Origin: CAZEHJ01 sp964512485
GTDB taxonomy: Bacteria; Bacteroidota; Rhodothermia; Rhodothermales; UBA10348
Direction: 5' to 3'
Assembly: GCA_964512485.1 (NCBI GenBank)
Contig: CAZEHJ010000001.1
Coordinates: 66,702 to 130,701 of the forward strand
DNA: 64,000 nucleotides
Both the position numbers and the translations under genes were made by a program. Below, piece by piece: positions 1 to 7,584 of this stretch. The notes below the pieces were generated by a model. The model had not been told where the DNA came from, searched no databases, and saw only the letters and a list, made by a program, of their open reading frames with translations. Each line of letters begins with the position of its first letter. The stretch's first letter is position 1.

Positions 1-2
1 CG

Positions 3-497
3 TTCGATTCGAACGGATCCTTCTTTGCCTCCACCTGGGGTCAAGGAGTCTGGTCGTCTCTTGATTGGCAGGCGTTCAGCCTCTCCGAGTTCGCTCTGAA
101 AACGACGAACATCATGGACATATCAGTCTCGAATGGGTTTGTCTATGTTCTCTCCGAGTATGGTGCAACCGCCAGAGTTGCGTACACGCCTCGTGCGAGC
201 TCCGTAGATATCGATCCGGAAACGGAACTTCCATCGACATTCACGCTGGATCAGAACTATCCAAATCCGTTCAATCCTACCACATCCATTCAGTTCAACC
301 TTCCTCTTTCGCAGCAGGTGAACCTGAGTGTATATGATATACTTGGACGTCGGGTGGCTGTTCTAGTCAACGATCAGATGTCCGCAGGCCAGCATCAGGT
401 GACCTTCCAGGCTGCCTCGCTGCCAAGCGGAATGTATTTATACCGTCTCTCGACGCCTAACGGCGCCATTACGCAGAAGATGATTCTTCTGAAGTAG
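3..497 (+). CDS. C-terminal part of a T9SS-exported protein (5' end outside window)
   Basis: The reading frame is open from base 3 with no start, so the gene begins upstream of the window. The visible 164 residues end in a type A type-IX-secretion sorting domain: LDQNYPNPFNPTT at bases 247-285, then a beta-sandwich with SVYDILGRRVAVL and SGMYLYRLSTPNG, ending in QKMILLK. In this family the tail directs transport across the outer membrane and is then cleaved. The part before the tail (WGQGVWSSLDW...) is too short to assign a function. The stop is followed by a strong hairpin. Confidence 0.8.
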   Translation, partial: FDSNGSFFASTWGQGVWSSLDWQAFSLSEFALKTTNIMDISVSNGFVYVLSEYGATARVAYTPRASSVDIDPETELPSTFTLDQNYPNPFNPTTSIQFNLPLSQQVNLSVYDILGRRVAVLVNDQMSAGQHQVTFQAASLPSGMYLYRLSTPNGAITQKMILLK

Positions 498-529
498 TAT
501 TCGAGATACTATTCCTGGATGATCAGGAT

Positions 530-560
530 GTGGGCCGGCGATCGCAGATCGCCGGCCCAC
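530..560 (+). terminator. Hairpin after the T9SS protein
   Basis: A perfect 14-bp inverted repeat (530-543 and 547-560) with a 3-base loop, 33 bases after the stop codon. The flank has only a short T run (gguuuua), so it is a likely but not classical intrinsic terminator. Confidence 0.6.
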
Positions 561-769
561 ACTGGTTTTATGGCCTTACCTTCGCCCGAAACATTGTTTT
601 CGGCAGTCTGTTTTGCCTCTCATAATGGGCAACGGCTCCATGGATGCTTGCAGCAGCCAAATCGATATCTGACGGAAGTTCGACGGCCAACCGACTACCG
701 CCCAACGGGTATCCATCGCTGGATCGGAGTATTACCCATGTCGACCAATGATCACCGGCTGATGTACAC

Positions 770-2863
770 ATGATTCGGGCATTCATTCTTTCAATCGTTT
801 TATCCGTGTTTCTGGGGAGGGCCGACGGTGCCAGAGCCCAGACCTTTTCAGATCAATCGTCTCTGCTCAACAGCCAGGACGAAACTCTGCACGGAGCCTG
901 GGGAGCCAGTATCGCGGATATGGACGGAAACGGGTTGCCTGATATTTACGAACCCGGCATTCTGTATCTGCAGCAGGAAGATGGGTCATTTGTCTCATCG
1001 CTGCCGGACCTGGGTATTAAGGTCACAACGACCGCTATCGGAGCCACGACGGTTGTGGATTGGGGGGAGAAAATATTCGGGTCGGTGATGGCCGACGTTG
1101 ATGATGATGGATTCTCCGAGATGGTTGTCATGGATCTCACCGCGGACAGCTCCCATTTCTATAAAGGGCGCTATGGCTTGCGACTCGACGAAGTGGGGCC
1201 GGACGTCGGGATTGTTTTCAAGGGCCTGGGTCAGGGGTCGACGTTTGCCGATTTGAATGGTGATGGTCCAATCGATCTGTTTTTTGGCGAGGAGCGCGGT
1301 GCCAACCAGCTGTTCCTTGGTGACGGAACGGGCATGTTTTCCGAGTCCACGGCTACCGCCGGTATCTCCCACATCGTCCAGACCTACGGTGTTGCCGCGG
1401 CTGATTACGATAACGATGGGGATCTGGACATTTTCATTGCCGCCTGTTCGCAGGCCGACCCCCTCAAGAGTATAAATCTTCTTTTTCGCAATCGCGGAGA
1501 CGGGACGTTCGAAGAAGTTGGTGCCGAAGCCGGTATCAATGACAACGGTGCGGCGTGGGGAATATCGTGGTTGGACTACGATCAGGATGGCTTTTATGAC
1601 GCCTACGTGGCAAACATGCTCATCATTGGTGGACGGGCCGGATACAACAAGCTCTATCGCAACAAGGGCGACGGTACGTTTGAAGATGTGAGTCTCGCAG
1701 CCGGCGTACGAGGTGATTCAGCCAGTTTCAGTTTTGGATCATCTGTCGCCGATTTCGACAATGACGGCCTGATTGATATCTACGTGGCCAACAACATTGC
1801 GCCGCCCAATATGTACAGAAACAACGGAGACGGTACGTTTACGGACGTGTACCTGCAGTCTGGACTATTCGATCTCCCCCAGAATTTCTCCGTTGCTGTG
1901 GCGGATCTCAACGACGATGGTTGGATCGACATATACACCGGCGCGGACCGCAATCCATTGAGTCGCATTTTCATGAATGATGGAGGAACCGGTGGCTTTC
2001 TGAAGGTCAATCTCATTCAGGAAGCTCCAAATCGGAATGCTATTGGTGCGCGTATTGAGGCGTGGAACAATGGTGTCCGGCAGATGCGCGATATCACCTC
2101 CGGAGATGGCTTCACGAGTCAGAATATGGCGCATACTGCCCATTTTGGTGTCGGAAACCACCAATCAGTTGACTCTCTTATTGTCAGGTGGCCGGACGGC
2201 AGCACCGACGTTCATCGTGATATTGCGCGAAACTCGAAATTGTGGCTGCAAAAAGGAGGGACCATCAACGAGCCCCCTGGCGCATTCAGAGCCTTGACGA
2301 TCGTCACAAAGCAGGCGGGTAAGCGCGTAACCGGATACGCCACTTGGGAGCCGTCCGTCGATCCTGAGGGCCAGCAGATAGCTTACAAGGTCGCCGTGCG
2401 TGATCCCTCGGGCTCCATCATTCACGAAAGCGAGCCTCTTTCAGGCACAGAGTATACGTTCGACGTGGGCGACCCGACCGCCGGCGGTGGTGACTATCGA
2501 TTTATTGTCACAGCCACAGATGGGATACACCATCGAAGGTCAGTCAACACGGGAGGTGCCCTTATCGAGGGCACGTCGACTCACTCCGTGGAAGTACCTG
2601 AGTCGTTTTCTGTTCGATCTTTATACCCTCAACCTGCCCCGAATGTGCTGAATGTGGATATAGACCTTCGTCGAAGGGGGGCGCTGCAGTGGGAAATCTC
2701 GAATCTGGTCGGACGAACGGTCCTCAACGGGCGCCATGACGCCTCCACTTCGGGCGTGTCCTTGTTGCAATTGGATGTGTCGGGGCTGGCAGCAGGCATC
2801 TACGGCTTGACCCTCAGCACAGATGAGCTTGTCGAACGAAGAACGCTCGTTATTGCGCGCTGA
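770..2863 (+). CDS. Exported FG-GAP/VCBS-repeat protein with ASPIC/UnbV domain and T9SS tail
   Basis: 697 residues. A signal peptide covers about residues 1-24 (hydrophobic LSIVLSVFLG, then ARAQ). Repeated calcium-binding FG-GAP/VCBS motifs follow: DYDNDGDLDIFIA, DYDQDGFYDAYVAN, DFDNDGLIDIYVANN and DLNDDGWIDIYTG, which form a beta-propeller. About residues 420-490 match the ASPIC/UnbV domain (GARIEAW, SGDGFTSQN, VRWPDGS). The C-terminus resembles a T9SS type A tail (SGLAAGIYGLTL). These are secreted or surface proteins, perhaps in adhesion or polymer binding; the ligand cannot be read from sequence. The stop overlaps the convergent REC-HPt gene by 14 bases. Confidence 0.85.
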   Translation: MIRAFILSIVLSVFLGRADGARAQTFSDQSSLLNSQDETLHGAWGASIADMDGNGLPDIYEPGILYLQQEDGSFVSSLPDLGIKVTTTAIGATTVVDWGEKIFGSVMADVDDDGFSEMVVMDLTADSSHFYKGRYGLRLDEVGPDVGIVFKGLGQGSTFADLNGDGPIDLFFGEERGANQLFLGDGTGMFSESTATAGISHIVQTYGVAAADYDNDGDLDIFIAACSQADPLKSINLLFRNRGDGTFEEVGAEAGINDNGAAWGISWLDYDQDGFYDAYVANMLIIGGRAGYNKLYRNKGDGTFEDVSLAAGVRGDSASFSFGSSVADFDNDGLIDIYVANNIAPPNMYRNNGDGTFTDVYLQSGLFDLPQNFSVAVADLNDDGWIDIYTGADRNPLSRIFMNDGGTGGFLKVNLIQEAPNRNAIGARIEAWNNGVRQMRDITSGDGFTSQNMAHTAHFGVGNHQSVDSLIVRWPDGSTDVHRDIARNSKLWLQKGGTINEPPGAFRALTIVTKQAGKRVTGYATWEPSVDPEGQQIAYKVAVRDPSGSIIHESEPLSGTEYTFDVGDPTAGGGDYRFIVTATDGIHHRRSVNTGGALIEGTSTHSVEVPESFSVRSLYPQPAPNVLNVDIDLRRRGALQWEISNLVGRTVLNGRHDASTSGVSLLQLDVSGLAAGIYGLTLSTDELVERRTLVIAR

Positions 2864-3623
2864 GCTGTCCGGTTTCGGCCGCGATCAAGTACTGATTCAG
2901 CTCTTCACGGACGATATTCAGAAGACCGTCGAAGTGACCGAGGCGCAGTCTCACGTTTTCAAAATCTTCTGCTCGACCCAATCCTTCCAGCTCCCTGCAG
3001 CATTCTGCGAGTTTCTGGGCACCCAGAACGGCGCTCGCGGCTTTGAGTGAATGTGCTGCCTGGCGAACGGCATCACCGTCGGAGTTCTGAAGGCCAGCGT
3101 GGATGTTGGAACGTGTCTTCGAAGCTTCTGTCAGGAAATCCGTGAGGATTTCCTTGAAGAACTCCATGTCCCCGTCGCCGATATTTTCCAGGAACGCATT
3201 CATGATCTCTGGATTGATTCCTTCTGGCTTATCGCTGTAAAAAGCTGGCTTCAGGAACCGATCCAAGCATGCCCGCACCTGGTCGAGGGTGAACGGCTTG
3301 CTGATGAAACCGTCCATTCCGGCGTCAATGCAGTTGCGCTCATCCTTAGGTTCGACGTTTGCTGTCAGCGCGACAATCGGTATTCTGGGTCCACTGACTT
3401 CCATCGCACGGATCGTTTTCGCAGCAGTGATACCATCCATTACCGGCATCATCATGTCCATGAAAACCAGATCGTAATTACCATTTTCCACGGCCTCGAC
3501 GGCCAATTGTCCGTTTTCAACCGCATCGATTTCGTATCCGAGACGGGAAATCATGCGAACAACAACCTTCTGATTAACAGGGTTGTCTTCGGCAAGCAGA
3601 ATATGTCGTGCAGAATTTGTCAT
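2850..3623 (-). CDS. Response-regulator receiver plus histidine phosphotransfer (REC-HPt) protein
   Basis: Taken from the ATG at 3623 (257 residues); a longer frame upstream would run into the ccmF 3' end and encodes no domain. Residues 5-125 are a REC domain with acidic pair E12/D13, phosphoacceptor D56 (in FMDMMMP), T87 and K109. Residues about 137-240 are an HPt four-helix bundle with phosphorylatable H191 in AAHSLKAAS. There is no kinase or output domain, so it most likely shuttles phosphate for a hybrid histidine kinase encoded elsewhere. It lies 120 bp after ccmF and converges on the FG-GAP gene. Confidence 0.85.
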   Translation of the reverse strand: MTNSARHILLAEDNPVNQKVVVRMISRLGYEIDAVENGQLAVEAVENGNYDLVFMDMMMPVMDGITAAKTIRAMEVSGPRIPIVALTANVEPKDERNCIDAGMDGFISKPFTLDQVRACLDRFLKPAFYSDKPEGINPEIMNAFLENIGDGDMEFFKEILTDFLTEASKTRSNIHAGLQNSDGDAVRQAAHSLKAASAVLGAQKLAECCRELEGLGRAEDFENVRLRLGHFDGLLNIVREELNQYLIAAETGQLSAQ

Positions 3624-3742
3624 CGCTTTATTGTCCGAAGCGACACATTTGTGTTTTCTGATGTGCCCTTCTGAAGAGTTTATCGGCAGTAGAAGGGGCT
3701 TTGATAAGTAAAAAAGGAAAATCATTTCCCTTTTTTTCGGAC

Positions 3743-6190
3743 TCAGGCTGCTGTCCGTTTTCCTGCAATTCTCAAATCGACCGATCGGCGATAAACCGAA
3801 AGCGCAAATCCCAGCGAAAGGAAGATGAAACCGATCCAAACAAGGCTGATAAACGGTTTTTCGTAAGCCTGAACGACCAGCCAATCTTCTGGTGCCATGG
3901 CGACTCCTTGAATGGCGAGATTAATGGATCCAGAATCCACATTCATTCCCGTGAACGCTACAGTAATGTCCCATTCCGTCAGCGTATTCTGAACATAATC
4001 CACCGATCTGTCTGATCGAATAATGTAAACAGGACTCATTTGCCTCGTCTCACCCGAGGCAATGTGGGTGAGTCTGAGGTTTGCACCCACAGCGACTTCC
4101 GTCGAATCGCCCAGAAATTCCTCATCAACTTCAAGGTCGAATTCGACAAACTCGATTATGTATTCATTGTCACCTACGATGCTGGAATCTCCTCTGGCAA
4201 TCGTTATCTGCCCGCTGTCATTTTGCGTCCCGAACATGACACTGGGAGATACCGCGACGAAGATATCCTTGTCGAAATAGGTCTTCAGATCCGGATTTTG
4301 GATCCACTGACCTCGATTTGACTCGTAGGCGACGGGGGCCATTTCGAATTCATGACCGTTTGGATCAACAAAATCGAGGAGGTAGGTCGGAAGGCCTTCT
4401 TCATCCACTCCATGACCTGAATAGGTAATCTGGTATCCCTGTTCAACGCGAGTTTCCCCGAGAGCCAGTATGAAATTCTCCCGACTGTCTCCGATCTGGG
4501 CGCCGTTGCGTCCTATGGGATTGCTCAAGCCGCTTGAAGCGACTATTCCGAGCACCATAACAGCAAATCCAATATGCGAGGCAGCGCCGCCAGCGAGGCG
4601 CAGGTTGCCGCGGGCGATCTTCCACATCACTTCGCCATTGCCATAGAGAGCAAAAAAGGCTACAAACACCAGTATCAACATCAGCAGATATGGTCCGTGT
4701 TGCGACCAGGTATCCATAAGCGAGGCAAACATGCCCGCCTGATTCAACGCGTCACTCCCGGTGTCTGCAAATGCAGCCGCTTCAGCAGCGCGCAGGCGAA
4801 ATGGCGTCAGGAAAAACACAGCAATCGTTGAGATCGAAGCCAGCACAATGGGCCTGAAAAGCACCTTGTTGACGGTTTCCACGTTCATCTTATTCCACCA
4901 GAACAACTGTCCCAGGCCTGCCAGAAACAGGAAGATGATGGTCAACGGAAGAGACCACTTGTTGTAAAAAGCGATGGGAACGGTTGAGGGGCTATCCCTG
5001 AAAAGTCGGCCCATAATGGGTGTGCTGGTTCCCAGAAGCACGACCAGGGCGACCGCAGTGAGAATCATTGCGCCCAGGAAGATCATGAACTCCCGAGAAA
5101 GCACTTCAGGTTCATGGGTCGGCTTAGGCAATTCATTCATGCGCAGGAAGAACAATCCAAACCCTAGAATGGCCATTGTCAGAATCCACAGGAGCAGCTG
5201 ATTGTACAGCCCGAGATCAACAAACGAATGGACCGAAATATCGCCAAGGATTCCACTTCGAGTGAGGAACGTGGAATAAACGACCAGGATGTACGCGAGG
5301 ATTGTGAGGAACAGTGCCGCTTTGTGACTGTGCCCCGAGCGTTTCTGCACAATCATGGTGTGTACAGCCGCAATCCCGATGAGCCACGGAACGAGAGACG
5401 AATTTTCGACGGGATCCCAGGCCCAGTATCCGCCGAAATTCAGCGTGATGTACGCCCAGTATCCGCCGAGTGCGATACCGACTCCCAGGGCCAGAACAGC
5501 GAAAAGAGACCAGGGGAGGGCAGGGCGAACCCACTCGGTGTAGCGCCTTTTCCAGAGGGCCGTAACCGCAAACGCGAACGGCACAATCATGGAAGCAAAT
5601 CCCGAAAACAATATCGGAGGGTGAATCACCATCCAGTAATTTTGAAGGAGATCATTCAACCCCTGTCCGTCTGTCGGAATAATACCCGCCTGGATCATTG
5701 GCGCAGTTGGGAATTTTTCCACGAGCGTAGCAAAAGGAGACGCTCCGATGGGGATAGAACCGATCTGCAATCCGGCGATCATAGTGATGAGAAACACCTG
5801 GCAAAGGGCTATTACCGCCATTACCGGGGATTCATATTCCCGTGCAAACTTCATCACCGCCACTCCTACGAGGGAGTTCATCACGATCCAGAGAAGAAAA
5901 GATCCTTCCTGCCCGGCCCAGCTCGCCGCTACCAGATAGTCGAGAGGAAGTGCCAGTGACGTGTTTTCATACACGTAGGCGTACTCGAATGCGTGAGTGA
6001 CGTTGAGATACATCAACAGGCCGAACGAGGCCAGAGTACCAACAGTCAATACACCCCATGAATAGCGACCGATCCTCTTCCACTCCAACACACGGTCGTC
6101 CAGCCTGGATGAGCGCAGGAAGGTGAGACCGGAAAGAATTCCGGCAACCATTGAAATCAAGATGAGCAGCTTGCCTATGGTTCCAATCAT
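3743..6190 (-). CDS. ccmF: Cytochrome c-type biogenesis protein CcmF (haem lyase)
   Basis: 815 residues from the ATG at 6190 (MIGTIGKLL..., the family N-terminus; a frame starting at 6256 adds 22 unlikely residues). CcmF is an inner-membrane component of cytochrome c maturation system I and attaches haem to apocytochrome c. It is very hydrophobic, with the tryptophan-rich haem-handling motif GGYWAWDPVENSSLVPW at about residues 260-276, HPPILF before it, and a large C-terminal periplasmic part preceding the last membrane helix. It is longer than the proteobacterial protein (about 650), as is common in Bacteroidota relatives. No other ccm gene is nearby. Confidence 0.92.
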   Translation of the reverse strand: MIGTIGKLLILISMVAGILSGLTFLRSSRLDDRVLEWKRIGRYSWGVLTVGTLASFGLLMYLNVTHAFEYAYVYENTSLALPLDYLVAASWAGQEGSFLLWIVMNSLVGVAVMKFAREYESPVMAVIALCQVFLITMIAGLQIGSIPIGASPFATLVEKFPTAPMIQAGIIPTDGQGLNDLLQNYWMVIHPPILFSGFASMIVPFAFAVTALWKRRYTEWVRPALPWSLFAVLALGVGIALGGYWAYITLNFGGYWAWDPVENSSLVPWLIGIAAVHTMIVQKRSGHSHKAALFLTILAYILVVYSTFLTRSGILGDISVHSFVDLGLYNQLLLWILTMAILGFGLFFLRMNELPKPTHEPEVLSREFMIFLGAMILTAVALVVLLGTSTPIMGRLFRDSPSTVPIAFYNKWSLPLTIIFLFLAGLGQLFWWNKMNVETVNKVLFRPIVLASISTIAVFFLTPFRLRAAEAAAFADTGSDALNQAGMFASLMDTWSQHGPYLLMLILVFVAFFALYGNGEVMWKIARGNLRLAGGAASHIGFAVMVLGIVASSGLSNPIGRNGAQIGDSRENFILALGETRVEQGYQITYSGHGVDEEGLPTYLLDFVDPNGHEFEMAPVAYESNRGQWIQNPDLKTYFDKDIFVAVSPSVMFGTQNDSGQITIARGDSSIVGDNEYIIEFVEFDLEVDEEFLGDSTEVAVGANLRLTHIASGETRQMSPVYIIRSDRSVDYVQNTLTEWDITVAFTGMNVDSGSINLAIQGVAMAPEDWLVVQAYEKPFISLVWIGFIFLSLGFALSVYRRSVDLRIAGKRTAA

Positions 6191-6456
6191 AACCGGATGT
6201 ATTGGTTCGAGGATCTGGTTGCAACAAGATAGACCTGCAACGCCTCGAGGTAGCATGTGGATCGCGGTCCTTTCCTGTATTCATGCTTTTTTGAAGACTG
6301 CATAATCGACCCAAAACGCCATGGACGATGGGTTTCAGGTAAATTCGTACTGTACTTCTCAGAGATGATAGCTGTGGCGGGCCGGGTTACAAGGGTGATC
6401 CTGGACGGCGGGGACAAGAGAGATGTCGGCCACAGAGAAGTGGAAAAACAGGGCAC

Positions 6457-6477
6457 AAAAAAAGGCTCGCCCCGCCT
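6457..6477 (-). terminator. Possible distal terminator in the zapA-ccmF intergenic region
   Basis: On the minus strand a short GC-rich inverted repeat (AGGC/GCCT) is followed by seven T. It lies between zapA and ccmF and could end a transcript leaving the zapA end. The stem is only 4 bp, so support is limited. Confidence 0.35.
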
Positions 6478-6555
6478 CAAGAGTAGAAGAATCTCCTTAT
6501 CCCACATTAATGGGTACCGCTCAGTCTCTTTCGATGTCCCCTGTCGCGAGTTCGT

Positions 6556-6762
6556 AAAAAAACGCGTCCTGATGAATCAGGTGGGGCCTGCCGTCCGAGC
6601 CCGAAGGAGGGCTCCCTACAAGAAATTGTTAGATTCTTATCGTGTTGAAGCGGGCCGTGCCCATTCCCTAGATACGGCGGATCCTGAAATCGTGCAAACC
6701 AATTCCGTCAGAACACGTGCTCTATTTCGTCTCAGGTGATCCCCTGAATCGGGAAAGGAGAT
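6556..6762 (-). ncRNA. Possible structured RNA downstream of zapA (6S-like position)
   Basis: The 640 bp between zapA and ccmF have no convincing gene. On the minus strand a stretch of about 205 nt starts near 6762 and ends in a 5-bp hairpin (6568-6581) followed by ACGCG and seven T (6562-6556). A further hairpin is at 6597-6614. The 5' segment 6762-6751 can also pair over 12 bp (one bulge) with 6503-6491. In proteobacteria the 6S RNA gene lies next to zapA, which makes 6S a reasonable hypothesis, but I could not fit the conserved central bubble. Only size, position and hairpins support it. Confidence 0.25.
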
Positions 6763-6830
6763 ACCTTACATGGGCTTTTCATGAGAAAAAAGTAGCCAGA
6801 TGGTGCTCGTCAAGACCCGGAGAAAATGTC

Positions 6831-7124
6831 TCAGGACAGTAGAGCTTTAGAAAGTTTTTTCTCAAGATTGGTCAAAACGTCATTAACGTGTTCACCAGGA
6901 TCCATGCCGCTGGCTCGCTCGACGAACAATTCTTCCGTAATGGCGAGCGCGCTGATGACGGCAGCAGTCAGATCTGATTGTTCAGGATGAGCCTGTTTAA
7001 ATGCTCTCAGTTTCGTGTCCAGGTACTCTGCCATTTCCAGCGTGGCAAGTTCGTCATCTTCCGAAACTCGCAGCGTGTAGTCCTTTCCAAGGAGACGGAC
7101 CTTTAAGGGTGTGCTTTCAGACAT
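6831..7124 (-). CDS. zapA: Cell division protein ZapA
   Basis: 97 residues from the ATG at 7124; an upstream ATG at 7181 would overlap the preceding gene by about 50 bp. ZapA binds and cross-links FtsZ filaments. The N-terminal half (LKVRLLGKDYTLRVSEDDE, then LEMAEYLDTKL) is the typical ZapA fold, followed by ALAITEELFVER and a C-terminal helix predicted to be coiled coil (DVLTNLEKKLSKALL). It starts 7 bases after the stop of the coiled-coil gene, so the two are probably translated together, at the end of the pheT operon. Confidence 0.88.
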   Translation of the reverse strand: MSESTPLKVRLLGKDYTLRVSEDDELATLEMAEYLDTKLRAFKQAHPEQSDLTAAVISALAITEELFVERASGMDPGEHVNDVLTNLEKKLSKALLS

Positions 7125-7131
7125 GGTCTTT

Positions 7132-7515
7132 TCAGGCAGTTGATTCAGTGTCAGTCGATTCTTCGCGTTCGATATAGCCATCGATGACGGCTATGTAGGT
7201 TTCCAGCTGCGAGCGAAGGTCGGATGGGCCTTCGTTGAACACGACAGCTGTTCCGTCAGGAGCCTCGATGGACCGACTTTTCAACACCTCAATTTCTTTG
7301 TGCAGGGCATGGTTTTCAGTCCGAAGTCGTTTCAACTCCTTAACCGCCATGTCAATGCGGCTGCGGAGCCTCTCCAACGCTCGCGTACCCTTGAGATGGG
7401 TGGGCCCTTTTTTCTTGGTCTTTTTTCCCTTTGAAGTCTTCGGGTCGCCGGGCGAAAACATGTTCTGCTGTCCCGGAAGTTCTTCGGTCGGGATACCCTG
7501 TTCCTCGGAAGCCAT
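7132..7515 (-). CDS. Small coiled-coil protein upstream of zapA (possible ZapB-like)
   Basis: 127 residues. The N-terminal 45 residues are low-complexity and lysine-rich (TSKGKKTKKKG). Residues about 50-82 form a heptad-like helix (LRSRIDMAVKELKRLRTENHALHKEIEVLK), and a second short helix lies near the C-terminus (DLRSQLETYIAVIDGYIERE). There is no signal peptide or membrane segment. Lying between pheT and zapA, with a 7-base gap to zapA, it may assist division like ZapB or other small coiled-coil proteins. No sequence motif proves this. Confidence 0.65.
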   Translation of the reverse strand: MASEEQGIPTEELPGQQNMFSPGDPKTSKGKKTKKKGPTHLKGTRALERLRSRIDMAVKELKRLRTENHALHKEIEVLKSRSIEAPDGTAVVFNEGPSDLRSQLETYIAVIDGYIEREESTDTESTA

Positions 7516-7584
7516 GATGTCAAGAATCGATTGTCAGACTATGAAGACGTCTCGCAAGAAGTCTCTTTCCAGAATATAGTACTG

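Noticed and set aside
3701..4015. Plus-strand open frame opposite the ccmF 3' end
   Set aside because: Lies antisense to the well-supported ccmF; a shadow frame.
6257..6739. 160-residue plus-strand open frame between ccmF and the zapA end
   Set aside because: Low-complexity, Arg-rich translation with no family resemblance, no ribosome site and no fit to neighbouring codon use; better explained as non-coding.
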